Assembly (NCBI RefSeq): GCF_021202945.1
Contig: NZ_JAJOYR010000001.1
Location: 2,151,543 to 2,215,542, forward strand
Length of the DNA: 64,000 bases
Reading direction: 5' to 3'
Source: Stenotrophomonas sp. SY1
GTDB taxonomy: Bacteria > Pseudomonadota > Gammaproteobacteria > Xanthomonadales > Xanthomonadaceae
In this document: positions 8,196 to 17,857 of the stretch, in pieces
Layout of the letters: each line of letters begins with the position of its first letter
Position numbering within the stretch: the stretch's first letter is position 1
Notes under the pieces: generated by a model
Database searches by the model: none
Seen by the model: only the letters and a program-made list of their open reading frames with translations
What the model was told of the DNA's origin: nothing
Translations under genes and position numbers: made by a program

Positions 8196-9509
8196 ATGAC
8201 CGCCCAGCCGTACTGGATCGCACACAAAGGTTCCGCCCTGCAGGGCACGCTCGACATCCCCGGTGACAAGTCCGTCTCGCATCGCGCGGTGATGTTCGCG
8301 GCTCTGGCCGATGGCGTATCGCGCATTGATGGCTTTCTGGAAGGCGAGGACACCCGCGCCACTGCAGCCATCTTTGGCAAGATGGGCGTGCGCTTCGAGA
8401 CCCCGTCGCCGTCGCAGCGCATCGTGCACGGCGTTGGCGTGGATGGGCTCAAGGCGCCGCAGGGCGAACTGGATTGCGGCAACGCCGGCACCGGCATGCG
8501 CCTGCTCGCCGGCCTGCTGGCGGCGCAACCGTTCGACACCACGCTGGTGGGCGATGAATCGCTGACCAAGCGGCCGATGCGCCGCGTCACCGGTCCGCTG
8601 GCGCAGATGGGCGCGCGGATCGACACGCAGGAAGACGGCACCCCGCCGCTGCATATCCACGGCGGCCAGCCGCTGCACGGCATTGATTACGAATTGCCGG
8701 TGGCCAGCGCCCAGGTGAAGTCGGCGGTGCTGCTTGCCGGTCTGTATGCGCAGGGCGAAACCCGCGTGGTCGAGCCGCATCCGACCCGCGATTACACCGA
8801 GCGCATGTTGCGCGCCTTCGGTGTCGAGATCGATTTCGAGCCGGGCAAGGCGCGTCTGCGTGGTGGTCAGCGTCTGCGCGCCACCGACATCGCGGTGCCG
8901 GCCGATTTTTCCTCGTCGGCATTCTTCATCGTTGCCGCCAGCATCATTCCCGGTTCGCAGGTGCGGTTGCGCTCCGTGGGCCTGAACCCGCGTCGCACCG
9001 GCCTGCTGATCGCGCTGCGCTTGATGGGCGCGGACATCAGCGAGGAAAACCACGCCGAACACGGCGGCGAAGCCGTGGCCGATCTGGTCGTGCGCTACGC
9101 GCCGCTCAAGGGCGCGGAAATCCCGGTGGAAGTGGTGCCGGACATGATCGACGAGTTCCCGGCGCTGTTCGTTGCCGCCGCTGCGGCGCAGGGCCAGACC
9201 GTGGTGCGCGGCGCGGCCGAGCTGCGGGTGAAGGAGTCGGATCGTCTGGCGGCGATGGCCACCGGTCTGCGCACGCTGGGCCTGCGCGTGGACGAAACCG
9301 AGGACGGTGCCACCATCTTCGGCGGCCCGCTGGGCAGCGGCACCATCGAAAGCCACGGAGACCACCGCATCTCGATGGCCTTCGCCATCGCCGGTCAGCT
9401 GAGTACCGGTGAAGTACGCATCAACGACGTTGCCAATGTGGCCACGTCATTCCCGGGTTTCGACAGCCTGGCCAATGGCGCCGGCTTCGGGCTCAGCGTC
9501 CGGTCCTGA
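8196..9509 (+). CDS. aroA: 5-enolpyruvylshikimate-3-phosphate synthase AroA
   Basis: Sixth step of the shikimate pathway: phosphoenolpyruvate plus shikimate-3-phosphate to EPSP; cytosolic. 437 aa. Motifs in order: IPGDKSVSHRAVM near residue 18, DCGNAGTGMRLLAGLL near 93, TKRPMRR, LRVKESDRLAAM near 345 and GDHRISMAFAIAG near 388. The start at 8196 follows GAGAGAACTTGC. Its 3' end overlaps the convergent TonB-like gene by 17 bases. Last gene of the serC-pheA-aroA group. Confidence 0.97.
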   Translation: MTAQPYWIAHKGSALQGTLDIPGDKSVSHRAVMFAALADGVSRIDGFLEGEDTRATAAIFGKMGVRFETPSPSQRIVHGVGVDGLKAPQGELDCGNAGTGMRLLAGLLAAQPFDTTLVGDESLTKRPMRRVTGPLAQMGARIDTQEDGTPPLHIHGGQPLHGIDYELPVASAQVKSAVLLAGLYAQGETRVVEPHPTRDYTERMLRAFGVEIDFEPGKARLRGGQRLRATDIAVPADFSSSAFFIVAASIIPGSQVRLRSVGLNPRRTGLLIALRLMGADISEENHAEHGGEAVADLVVRYAPLKGAEIPVEVVPDMIDEFPALFVAAAAAQGQTVVRGAAELRVKESDRLAAMATGLRTLGLRVDETEDGATIFGGPLGSGTIESHGDHRISMAFAIAGQLSTGEVRINDVANVATSFPGFDSLANGAGFGLSVRS

Positions 9510-10005
9510 ATTCCACGGGCACCTGGACCACGCTGGGGGCGGCCTGGCCATCACGCATGGCCGGGTGGAAACGCCACTGACTCAGTGCGCTGATCGCCGC
9601 GTCGTCCAGGCGCGGGTCCTGTGCACCTTCATGGGCGACGATACTCACGGCGAGCACCTGGCCGTTGCTGTCAATCTGCAGGCGCGCGATCAGGTCGCCT
9701 TCAATGCCGGCTTCCAGCACCGCGTCGGGGTAATCGGGCAGCGGATTGCCGGCCAACGGCTCGGCATCCATGTCGGTGATCGGCGCGGTCGCTGCAGGCT
9801 TGCCCTGCGCTGTTACTGCCGCTGTCGTGGACACCGGTGCTGCAGCGGCTGGCGCGGTCGCCTCCGGTTTGGAAGCCTGGCGGGCAAGCAGCAACACCAC
9901 GGCAAGGACGGATGCGCCCAGCAGCGCCCACAGCCATGCTGCCACCGTGCCGGAACTGGCGGCGGTGATGCTGGCGCTGGACTGATCGTGGGGGATGCTG
10001 GACAT
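9493..10005 (-). CDS. TonB family protein (energy-transducer-like), first of a tandem pair
   Basis: A single N-terminal membrane helix (WLWALLGASVLAVVLLLA), an Ala/Pro/Thr-rich periplasmic linker and a C-terminal TonB-like domain (about 95-170: LPDYPDAVLEAGIEGDLIAR, QWRFHPAMRDGQ, VPVEFR). TonB C-terminal domains contact outer-membrane receptors, but many small homologues have other or unknown roles. ATG at 10005 follows AAGG at about 10 bases; an in-frame GTG at 10023 is an alternative start. No exbB/exbD is nearby. The 3' end overlaps aroA. The second TonB-like gene lies 97 bases upstream. Confidence 0.82.
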   Translation of the reverse strand: MSSIPHDQSSASITAASSGTVAAWLWALLGASVLAVVLLLARQASKPEATAPAAAAPVSTTAAVTAQGKPAATAPITDMDAEPLAGNPLPDYPDAVLEAGIEGDLIARLQIDSNGQVLAVSIVAHEGAQDPRLDDAAISALSQWRFHPAMRDGQAAPSVVQVPVEFRTGR

Positions 10006-10102
10006 CGGAAAGCGACCTTGCACGTTTGCAATGTCGCAAGTCTGGGCAGCGCGGGGTGACCTGCACCTAAATCCGGCCGGTCACCTGGAGCGAGGGTTCA
10101 GC

Positions 10103-10744
10103 TTACTGAGCCGGCTTGAAATCGAACGGGATTTCCAAGCTGCCCTGCATCGGCTGGCCGTTGCTCTGCGCCGGCTGGAAGCGCCAGCCGCGAACCGCGT
10201 CCAGTGCGGCGCGGTCCAGGTCGCGGGAGCCGCTGCGCTGGATGAGGCGGGCGTCCAGAGGGGACCCGTCGATGCCGACATCGACCTGCACCACTACCGT
10301 GCCGCTTTCACCACGACGCAGGGCCGCAGGCGGGTAGGCAGGGGCAGGGCTCTGCCCCGGTAGCGGCACTGGGCGATCGGTGGGTGTTGCTGGCGTGGTG
10401 GCCGGTGCGGCCGGAGCAGGTTGTGCTTCGGCGATGGGCTGCGGCGGTGGTGGCGTGGTTTCCACCAGTTCCGGCTTCTCTTCGACCGGCTCAGGGCGCG
10501 CGTCAGGCATGTCGCTGGCGCCTGCACTGGCCGGCAGCGGTGCCGGCAGTGGCGCGATATCGGCGACCTTGGTTTGCGGCTGGGCAGGATCGGCACGCTC
10601 GATCGCATTGTGACGACGGGCGTTCAGCCACACCGCCAGGAACAGCAGCAGGCCGATACAGAACGCGATGCCGGCGATCTTCCAGGTGCCTGGCGGCAGT
10701 TGGAAGGACGTGTTGTGGTCGGAGCGGGTACGTGAAGCGGGCAT
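10103..10744 (-). CDS. TonB family protein, second of a tandem pair
   Basis: 213 aa. A short cytoplasmic N-terminus, a membrane helix (IAGIAFCIGLLLFLAVWL, about 24-42) and a long Pro/Ala/Glu linker with PPPPQP precede a C-terminal TonB domain (PAYPPAALRRGESGTVVVQV, RAALDAVRGWRFQPAQSNGQ). It is a paralogue of the gene just downstream on the same strand. ATG at 10744 is chosen because upstream in-frame sequence overlaps the serS promoter and is not protein-like. It is divergent from serS. Confidence 0.82.
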   Translation of the reverse strand: MPASRTRSDHNTSFQLPPGTWKIAGIAFCIGLLLFLAVWLNARRHNAIERADPAQPQTKVADIAPLPAPLPASAGASDMPDARPEPVEEKPELVETTPPPPQPIAEAQPAPAAPATTPATPTDRPVPLPGQSPAPAYPPAALRRGESGTVVVQVDVGIDGSPLDARLIQRSGSRDLDRAALDAVRGWRFQPAQSNGQPMQGSLEIPFDFKPAQ

Positions 10745-10821
10745 GGGGCTGACCAGATTGAGCCAGCTGATTCTTGCATACGCGACCAACGCGCGGCAGA
10801 AAGTTCCGGTTCGGGCGATAA

Positions 10822-12135
<1,314 letters not shown>

Positions 12136-12164
12136 GGCGTTCGGCGGCAATCACCGAAGCAGAC

Positions 12165-12191
12165 AAGCCCGCAGCAATGCGGGCTTTTTTT
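12165..12191 (+). terminator. Intrinsic terminator of serS
   Basis: Perfect 9-bp stem AAGCCCGCA / TGCGGGCTT with a GCAA tetraloop, followed by a T run (12187-12191), 30 bases after the serS stop. Confidence 0.93.
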
Positions 12192-12496
12192 GTTTGGGCG
12201 GGGACGGGGCGGGGCGTTCGGGTGGTCGTGGCCCGCGCATTGGCTGTTTGCCGTTGTCGTTCTCCTCTCCTTGCGGGAGAAGATGCCGAAGGCAGGAGAG
12301 GGGAAGCATGGCGTTTGCCTCATGCCACGCCAGCCATTTTGGGCCAATCAGCGAGTTCGAGCGGCGACCATGAGAGCCGTGCCCCGGAGACATGAACAAC
12401 CCCCGCATTCATATCAGGACCATTTGCAGCCTAATTTGCATATTCAGGACAAAGATGGTTGAATTCACCGATTCGTTCCAGTTCTGGGATTAATCC
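12192..12496. other. Intergenic stretch between serS and the LysR gene, with a diverged repeat
   Basis: No gene. About 12262-12303 holds a diverged inverted copy of the CTTCTCCCG repeat seen before aroA (TTGCGGGAGAAGATGCCGAA). The last 80 bases are AT-richer (GCATATTCAGGACAAAGATG region) and probably hold the promoter of the LysR gene, but no clear -35/-10 pair can be named. Confidence 0.5.
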
Positions 12497-13489
12497 ATGC
12501 AGGATCTCAACGACCTCTACTACTTCGCAATGGTCGTCGACCATGGCGGATTCGCCGCTGCCGAGCGTGCGCTGGGCATTCCCAAGTCGCGCCTGAGTCG
12601 CCGTATCAGCCAGCTGGAAGCGGACCTGGGGGTTCGGCTGCTGCAGCGTTCCACCCGGCGTTTCGCAGTGACGGACGTTGGTACGAGCGTGCATCGCCAT
12701 GCTCAGACCATGCTTGCCGAAGCCCAGGCGGCGCGCGAAGTGGTCGACCGCCTCAGTGCAGAGCCGCGCGGACTGGTGCGCGCCAGCGTTCCGGTCTCGC
12801 TGGCGCAGGAGCAGCTGCCCAAGTTGCTGCCGAAGTTCCTGGCCCAGTACCCGAAAGTGCGCCTGCAACTGGCGATCAGCAATCGTCGCGTGGACATCAT
12901 CAACGAGGGCTACGACGTGGCCCTGCGCGTGCGCTCGCGATTGGACGACGATGGCAGCCTGGTGATGCGCAGCTTCGGCCAGGTGCAGGAACTGCTGGTG
13001 GCCAGCCCGTCCTATCTGGACCGCGCCGGTCGCCCGGCTTCACCGGAAGACCTGTCCAACCATGTCACCCTGAGCATCAGTGAAGACGAAGCGCGACAGC
13101 GCTGGGAGCTGCATGGTCCCGGTGGCGAAGTGCGCCGCGTGGATCTGCAACCGCGCGTGGCCGGCTTTGATTTCCCGCTGCTGCAATCGATGGTCAAGGA
13201 TGGGTTCGGCATCACCATGCTGCCGGAGACCGTCTGCGCCGATGCGGTGCGCAATGGCGAGCTGGAGGTGGTGTTGCCCGAATGGTCGCTGCCGCAGGGC
13301 ATCTGCCATGCGGTGTTCGCCTCCCGTCGCGGCCTGCTGCCGGCGGTGCGGGTGTTCATCGACTTCCTGGCCGAGCACCTGCCGCCGCAGCTGGAGGCCT
13401 CGCGCCTGGACTGTGGCGGTGCCTGCGAGCGCGCCAAGGAGAAGATCCGTGCTTCGGCAGCCGGTGCATTGGCCATCGAAGCAGGTTGA
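12497..13489 (+). CDS. LysR family transcriptional regulator
   Basis: 330 aa. The N-terminal winged HTH (about 1-65) reads MQDLNDLYYFAMVVDHGGFA, GIPKSRLSRRISQLE and LLQRSTRRFAVTDVG. The periplasmic-binding-protein-like effector domain runs from about 90 to 295 (VRASVPVSLAQEQLP, RVDIINEGYDVALRV, MVKDGFGITMLPETV), then about 30 Ala/Arg-rich residues beyond the usual LysR end. The HTH resembles AaeR/DsdC-like regulators that act on neighbouring detoxification genes, but no divergent target gene is present here. Effector and regulon are unknown. Confidence 0.9.
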   Translation: MQDLNDLYYFAMVVDHGGFAAAERALGIPKSRLSRRISQLEADLGVRLLQRSTRRFAVTDVGTSVHRHAQTMLAEAQAAREVVDRLSAEPRGLVRASVPVSLAQEQLPKLLPKFLAQYPKVRLQLAISNRRVDIINEGYDVALRVRSRLDDDGSLVMRSFGQVQELLVASPSYLDRAGRPASPEDLSNHVTLSISEDEARQRWELHGPGGEVRRVDLQPRVAGFDFPLLQSMVKDGFGITMLPETVCADAVRNGELEVVLPEWSLPQGICHAVFASRRGLLPAVRVFIDFLAEHLPPQLEASRLDCGGACERAKEKIRASAAGALAIEAG

Positions 13490-13561
13490 ACAAAAAACAC
13501 TTCCGGCATGCGAGAATGCCGGCCCCGGAGAGGTGCCGCACTTCCCGGTTGCAGCATCCAA

Positions 13562-13651
13562 GGACAGATGGCCGAGCGGTTTAAGGCACCGGTCTTGAAA
13601 ACCGGCGAAGGGTCAAACCTTCCGTGGGTTCGAATCCCACTCTGTCCGCCA
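13562..13651 (+). tRNA. tRNA-Ser (anticodon TGA)
   Basis: Acceptor stem GGACAGA (13562-13568) pairs with TCTGTCC (13641-13647), then discriminator G and an encoded CCA. The anticodon stem-loop CCGGTCTTGAAAACCGG places TGA in the loop, reading UCA-type serine codons. A long variable arm (GCGAAGGGTCAAACCTTCCG region) is typical of tRNA-Ser, and the T arm is GTGGGTTCGAATCCCAC. Confidence 0.97.
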
Positions 13652-13658
13652 TATAAAA

Positions 13659-13686
13659 AAGCCGCTGCTCACAGCGGCTTTTTTTT
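13659..13686 (+). terminator. Intrinsic terminator of tRNA-Ser
   Basis: AAGCCGCTG / CAGCGGCTT stem with a CTCA loop, flanked by an A run and an eight-base T run, starting 8 bases after the tRNA CCA. Confidence 0.94.
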
Positions 13687-13688
13687 GC

Positions 13689-14284
13689 CTGCGATTTGAT
13701 GAGTGGCAGGCTCACGCCGCTACCGGTATTGGCAGGGGCAGTCGGTGATGATTGAACTGTTTGATTGCAGTGATTCGAAAGCGTGCGCTGGCCTGTGCCT
13801 TCGGTAAATCCTGGCTGAAACTCTCGGTGATTCGCAAATAAAGTCATTTATTTGCAGAAGCTCATTCTTGTGCTCGCATTCCCTGAGATATTTGCGCGGC
13901 TTGCCGATATTCTCAGTACGAGGCCAATAAGGTTTCCCGCGCAGGTGCGGTGGCGAGTTTCCTTTTCGCTACGAACTTGGCGCAGATGAGCGTTCGTGCC
14001 GAAAATGTGGGGGCGTCGTAAGTTCGCGCGGCTTGATTGCAAGGCCAGAGGGGAATCAAGGCAGTAATCTTCCGCGTGCCATTGAACTCGACATACAAAA
14101 TTCTTCTTTCGCATTGTTTCATGTGGACGTAAGAGATCCTTGTCGGGTTATTCCCTACTTCACATTATCTTCCGCGCCACGTACTGTCGCCCGTCGCTTT
14201 GCTGGCGTGGTTCTTCTCGCGCTGGCGCCATCTTAATCAGAAGATCTACAACGATTGCTCCAGGAAGGAGCCATTGGGGGGAGT
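13689..14284. other. AT-richer gene-free stretch downstream of tRNA-Ser
   Basis: Nearly 600 bases with no convincing gene. By eye the region from about 13830 to 14270 is clearly less GC-rich than its surroundings (for example AAATAAAGTCATTTATTTGC near 13838). Short open frames on both strands show neither family resemblance nor ribosome sites. Its position directly after a tRNA gene, before an orphan gene, is compatible with an old insertion, but no integrase or duplicated tRNA end is seen. Confidence 0.5.
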
Positions 14285-15484
14285 ATGTCTTGTTATCCAG
14301 CTCGGCCGAGCAGTATTGCGGCCGGCGTCCTCGCGCTTGTCATCGGTACGGCGAGTTTTTCCAGTCACGCAATGCTGACCAGTCTGATACCGGGCATGGG
14401 CAACAAAAAGTGTCCGTCTGCCGCTGGTACGTTGCGTATTGTCGAGCCGGATGACGGCCTCGGTGCGTGGGCGAGCTACGGTTTGCCCGCGCCGACACGA
14501 ATGCTGCGCGTGATGGTCAATGACTCCAAGTGTTTCACCGTGCTTGATCGCGGCGTGGGCTTTGCCGCGGCTCAGGCCGAGCGTGAGCTTGCGCGGGCCG
14601 GCCATCTGCAGGGTGACCAGAACATCGGCGCTGGGCAGATGCGTGGCGCCGATTTCGTGCTGATTCCCGACATCATTTCGCAGAACCCCAATGCCGGTGG
14701 CAGCCACGTCGGTGGTTCGGCCTCTTCCGGGCAGAAGCGTGGCTTGCTGGGCGGAATGCTCAACGTTGCCACGCTTGGAATTGCAGGGAAGATGTCCAGC
14801 AACAAGCAGACCGCGCAGGTGGTGCTGACCCTGGTGGATGTGCGCACTTCCGAGCAGGTGGTCAGCGTGACGGGTGATGCAAAGATCACCGATCGCGCCT
14901 GGTCGGCGATGGTTGAGGCGTCGAACGTACAGGGCGGTGCTGGCGTGCGCGTTGGTACCTGGGAGAACACCGAGATCGGCAAGGTGATCATGGAGGCCTA
15001 CGACGAGGCCTTCGAAGAAATGGTGGGTGAAATCCAGAAACGGGGCAGTGTCATGTTCGCCCGTCGGGCGCCGCAGGCAGTGATGCCGACGCAGGTTGCG
15101 GTGGCTCCTGCGTCACAGGAGCAGGTCAACAACACGATGTTGGCCAGCCTTCCGGCGCCGGCGATGCCTCCTTCTGCTCTCGAAACCCTTCCTCCTGCGT
15201 ACCCGACGGACGAGCAGGTTGGCGTGTCCGCTGAGGAGTCAGAGGCCGGGCCGGGGAGCACTGAGAGCCTTGTGAGCAGGCTGGCAAAGGGCGGCACGCT
15301 GGCGCTGCGGCGCACGGCACGCCTGCTGGCAGGCGCCAGCAGCCAGGCTGAGATGGTTGCCGAACTGGCCATGGGCATGCTGGTGTTCCCGACCGGAAAC
15401 ACGCAAGGCAGCATGCTTGAGGTCGAGGACGAGATGGGCAACAAGGGATGGGTACCGTCGGTGGCGGTGTCGGCGACGGAATAA
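14285..15484 (+). CDS. Secreted CsgG-like protein with C-terminal SH3-like domain
   Basis: 399 aa. A Sec signal peptide (IAAGVLALVIGTASFSSHA, about 10-29) precedes a CsgG/HfaB-like domain (about 60-260). Its markers are FTVLDRGVGFAAAQAERELA, GADFVLIPDIIS, VVLTLVDVRTSEQVVSVTGD and WENTEIGKVIMEAYDEAFEE. A Pro/Ala linker follows, then a C-terminal bacterial SH3-like module (about 335-395, ending GNKGWVPSVAV). CsgG forms outer-membrane pores for curli, but no curli genes are here and no lipobox Cys follows the signal, so an export-pore role is doubtful. ATG at 14285 has GGAAGGAG about 12 bases upstream; a TTG at 14255 is an alternative. Confidence 0.75.
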   Translation: MSCYPARPSSIAAGVLALVIGTASFSSHAMLTSLIPGMGNKKCPSAAGTLRIVEPDDGLGAWASYGLPAPTRMLRVMVNDSKCFTVLDRGVGFAAAQAERELARAGHLQGDQNIGAGQMRGADFVLIPDIISQNPNAGGSHVGGSASSGQKRGLLGGMLNVATLGIAGKMSSNKQTAQVVLTLVDVRTSEQVVSVTGDAKITDRAWSAMVEASNVQGGAGVRVGTWENTEIGKVIMEAYDEAFEEMVGEIQKRGSVMFARRAPQAVMPTQVAVAPASQEQVNNTMLASLPAPAMPPSALETLPPAYPTDEQVGVSAEESEAGPGSTESLVSRLAKGGTLALRRTARLLAGASSQAEMVAELAMGMLVFPTGNTQGSMLEVEDEMGNKGWVPSVAVSATE

Positions 15485-16062
15485 GGTTGCTCAAGTGGCC
15501 TTGATGATCCGGCGGCGCGGTTCGGTGCCCGCCGGGCGCCACCGCTACAAGGAGTTGCTCTCTTGCCTTGGGGTAGCCGCATCGTTTCGGGTGTGGCGCC
15601 CCTTTTGTGTTCATGCGTTCGTCGTTACGGCCGATTTGCCACCGATTGCACTGCGGGGCAGCAGATGCTGCATCGCCTGATTGGAGTCCCAGACTTCCGG
15701 GCGCGTCGGCCCGAAGTTCAGTGCTGCCGTGATGGGCCGTCGTTGCGACATCGCCAGCACTCGCTGCCCGTAGCGGTGGCCATGCCGAAATATCGCAGGG
15801 CAGTTGCTGAGACCTTGTTCGTGGCGCCGCCGCGATGCCTCGCTTCGATTGCTCCACATCTTCGAACCTGATCCCGCCCGCGACAAACACCGGATGCGTC
15901 ACTCTCTGGCGTTGGCCGGGTTCGATGAGGTTCCGGCGGCTGGGTTGCTGGCCGAAGGCTGGAGGCTCAAAATCGCCGGGCACGTCGTCCGCACGAACGC
16001 CTACATCGTGGCGATGCGCGAGACTGGCAAACATCTGCGCACATTTTGATCACCAAGCTGCC
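15485..16062. other. Stretch between the CsgG-like gene and the acetyltransferase, with a tadA relic
   Basis: The first 400 bases show no recognisable gene. Near 15508-15545 a GTGCCCGCCGGGCGC palindrome ends in CTAC, possibly a degenerate inverted GTAG element or a terminator for the CsgG-like gene. The last 160 bases hold the decayed tadA fragment listed separately. Confidence 0.5.
15891..16049 (+). pseudogene. Degenerate duplicate of the 5' part of tadA
   Basis: The frame reading RMRHSLALAGFDEVPAAGLL, then AEGWRLKIAGH and AYIVAMRETGKHLR, matches the intact tadA 0.6 kb downstream (WMRHALALA, EFDEIPVGAVL, GEGWNLNIASH, AEIVAMREAGKRLG). Internal deletions remove about five residues after LALA and about seven before EGW, leaving the frame open. 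The zinc/catalytic HAE of TadA reads NAY here, so the fragment cannot be an active deaminase. It stops at 16049, before the CxxC half. Nucleotide similarity is also evident: the first 24 bases differ at four positions. Confidence 0.82.
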
Positions 16063-16509
16063 ATGTTCAAGCTACGCCCTTCGCATCCACATGACGGTGC
16101 CCGGATCATTGAGATCTGGCGGCGTGCCGTGGATGCCACCCACGATTTCCTGTCACTGGCTGATCGTCAGGCGATCGAAGCGGAAGTCGTGGGCTTCCTG
16201 CCAGCTGCTCCTTTGCTGCTGGCGGTGGACGCAATGGATACGCCGGTGGCGTTCATGCTGGTGATGGATGGCCACATGGAAGCGTTGTTCGTTGATCCGG
16301 CTTGCCGGGGCAATGGGGTGGGCCGGCAGTTGGTCACCCATGCGCTGGCCGAACACCGGCAACTGACCACGGATGTCAACGCGCAGAACGCCCAGGCAGT
16401 GGGTTTCTACCAGCGTCTTGGGTTTGTCGAAACCGGGCGTTCCGCGCTGGATGGACAGGGCAGGCCGTATCCGCTGATCCACCTGCGTTACGCTGGTGCC
16501 ATCGGCTGA
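16063..16509 (+). CDS. yjaB: YjaB-type GNAT N-acetyltransferase
   Basis: 148 aa, resembling E. coli YjaB along its length: IIEIWRRAVDATHDFLS, EVVGFLPAAPLLLAVDA, then the GNAT acetyl-CoA site (MEALFVDPACRGNGVGRQLV, near 72-90) and the C-terminal AQAVGFYQRLGFVETGRSAL. YjaB binds acetyl-CoA, but its physiological acceptor is not established. ATG at 16063 lies 13 bases after the stop of the tadA relic. It sits between the relic and intact tadA, so the duplication event probably involved this locus. Confidence 0.88.
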   Translation: MFKLRPSHPHDGARIIEIWRRAVDATHDFLSLADRQAIEAEVVGFLPAAPLLLAVDAMDTPVAFMLVMDGHMEALFVDPACRGNGVGRQLVTHALAEHRQLTTDVNAQNAQAVGFYQRLGFVETGRSALDGQGRPYPLIHLRYAGAIG

Positions 16510-16531
16510 GTTGCCCTTGAATTCCCTGCCT

Positions 16532-17035
16532 ATGTCCGCGCTTGACCCTGCCTCAACTGACGAAACCTGGATGCGCCACGCCCTGGCGCTGGCCGACCGT
16601 GCCCAACGCGAGTTCGATGAGATTCCGGTGGGCGCGGTGCTGGTGGGTGCCGATGGCGAGCTGTTGGGCGAGGGCTGGAACCTCAACATCGCCAGCCATG
16701 ATCCCAGCGCGCACGCCGAGATCGTGGCCATGCGCGAGGCGGGCAAGCGCCTGGGCAATCATCGCCTGATCGGCAGCACCCTGTACGTCACCCTGGAGCC
16801 GTGCGCGATGTGTGCGATGGCGCTGGTGCATGCGCGTATCGCCCGGCTGGTGTTTGCCGCGACCGATCCAAAGACCGGCGCCTGCGGCAGTGTGTTCGAC
16901 CTGGTGGGTGACGCACGCCACAATCACCGCGTGGAAGTGCTGGGCGGCGTACTGGCCCAGGAGGCCAGTCTGCGCCTGACCAACTATTTCCGCGCCAAGC
17001 GTGGCCGTCCGTTGCTGACGCTGGAAGACATGTGA
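16532..17035 (+). CDS. tadA: tRNA adenosine(34) deaminase TadA
   Basis: Deaminates adenosine 34 to inosine in the anticodon of tRNA-Arg(ACG), allowing CGN decoding; essential in E. coli. 167 aa with the zinc-deaminase signature: His61-Ala-Glu63 in SAHAEIVAMREA and Cys91/Cys94 in LEPCAMCAMAL. The C-terminal region (LTNYFRAKRG) is typical. ATG at 16532 is used; an in-frame upstream ATG at 16496 lies inside the acetyltransferase gene. A degenerate second copy of its N-terminal half lies 0.5 kb upstream. Confidence 0.95.
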   Translation: MSALDPASTDETWMRHALALADRAQREFDEIPVGAVLVGADGELLGEGWNLNIASHDPSAHAEIVAMREAGKRLGNHRLIGSTLYVTLEPCAMCAMALVHARIARLVFAATDPKTGACGSVFDLVGDARHNHRVEVLGGVLAQEASLRLTNYFRAKRGRPLLTLEDM

Positions 17036-17087
17036 GGCGCCGTGCGCCGGGAGTCCGTCCCGGCCCTGCGTCGTGCGCAATCCAATC

Positions 17088-17200
17088 GTAGGGGCGCCGT
17101 CAGCCACGAAGCTGGCGTTGCAGCATCCCGATGTTCCCCTCATTGCTGGCGTTGCCGCAGCTCGCTCCTTGCCAGCTTGGCAGCCGACGCCGCTCCTGCA
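17088..17200. repeat. Inverted pair of GTAG/REP elements between tadA and orn
   Basis: GTAGGGGCGCCGTCAGCCAC at 17088 opens one element. An inverted partner at about 17174-17200 (reverse strand GCAGGAGCGGCGTCGGCTGC) closes the pair. Such inverted pairs can fold into one long hairpin. Confidence 0.6.
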
Positions 17201-17277
17201 CTGGGCTGCGGCGTATCATGTGCGCCGGGGTATTCCGGCCGCTGCTTGATGCATCGGCCCACAGCAAGAGGCATGAC

Positions 17278-17853
17278 ATGGCGGCAAACAGTGCAGGCAA
17301 TGACCGGTTGATCTGGATCGACCTGGAGATGACCGGGCTCGACACGGACAACGATTCGATCATCGAGATCGCCACGGTAGTCACTGACGCACAGCTCAAT
17401 GTGCTGGCCGAAGGCCCGGAGTTCGCCATCTCCCATCCGCTGGCCACGCTGGAAGCGATGGATGAGTGGAACCGCAATCAGCATCAGCGTTCAGGCCTGT
17501 GGCAGCGCGTGCTGGACAGCACCACCACGCTCGGCCAGGCCGAGGCGCAGACCATTGTGTTCCTGCAGGAATGGATCAAGGCCGGGGCTTCGCCGATGTG
17601 CGGCAACTCGATCTGCCAGGACCGTCGCTTCCTGTACCGGCAGATGCCGCGCCTGGAGAAATATTTCCACTACCGCAATCTGGATGTATCCACGGTCAAG
17701 GAACTGGCCAAGCGCTGGGCACCGACCGTTGCCGCATCGCTGGTCAAGAATTCAAACCACACCGCATTGAGCGACGTGCACGATTCCATCGCCGAACTGC
17801 GCCACTACCGGCAGTACATGGGCCAACTGGCCGGGCTTCCCGAGGCTGGGTGA
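17278..17853 (+). CDS. orn: Oligoribonuclease Orn
   Basis: 3'-5' exoribonuclease of the DEDDh family that finishes RNA decay by degrading very short oligoribonucleotides, including pGpG from cyclic di-GMP turnover. 191 aa. Exo [11 protein letters not shown] carries the D-E pair, Exo II includes [18 protein letters not shown], and Exo III ends [14 protein letters not shown] with the catalytic His and Asp. ATG at 17278 follows AAGAGG; upstream in-frame sequence is repeat DNA. The EcsC gene starts 4 bases downstream and is probably cotranscribed. Confidence 0.96.
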   Translation: MAANSAGNDRLIWIDLEMTGLDTDNDSIIEIATVVTDAQLNVLAEGPEFAISHPLATLEAMDEWNRNQHQRSGLWQRVLDSTTTLGQAEAQTIVFLQEWIKAGASPMCGNSICQDRRFLYRQMPRLEKYFHYRNLDVSTVKELAKRWAPTVAASLVKNSNHTALSDVHDSIAELRHYRQYMGQLAGLPEAG

Positions 17854-17857
17854 TGGC

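Noticed and set aside
13503-13522. CCGGCAT/ATGCCGG hairpin after the LysR gene as a terminator
   Set aside because: No T run follows and it lies just upstream of the tRNA-Ser promoter region; too weak to call.
13848-14122. Two overlapping minus-strand frames (69 and 88 codons) after tRNA-Ser
   Set aside because: No ribosome site, no family resemblance, and two frames compete over the same AT-rich DNA.
15563-15886. Open frames on both strands between the CsgG-like gene and the tadA relic
   Set aside because: Neither shows a domain or start signal; the plus-strand frame runs against the relic frame.
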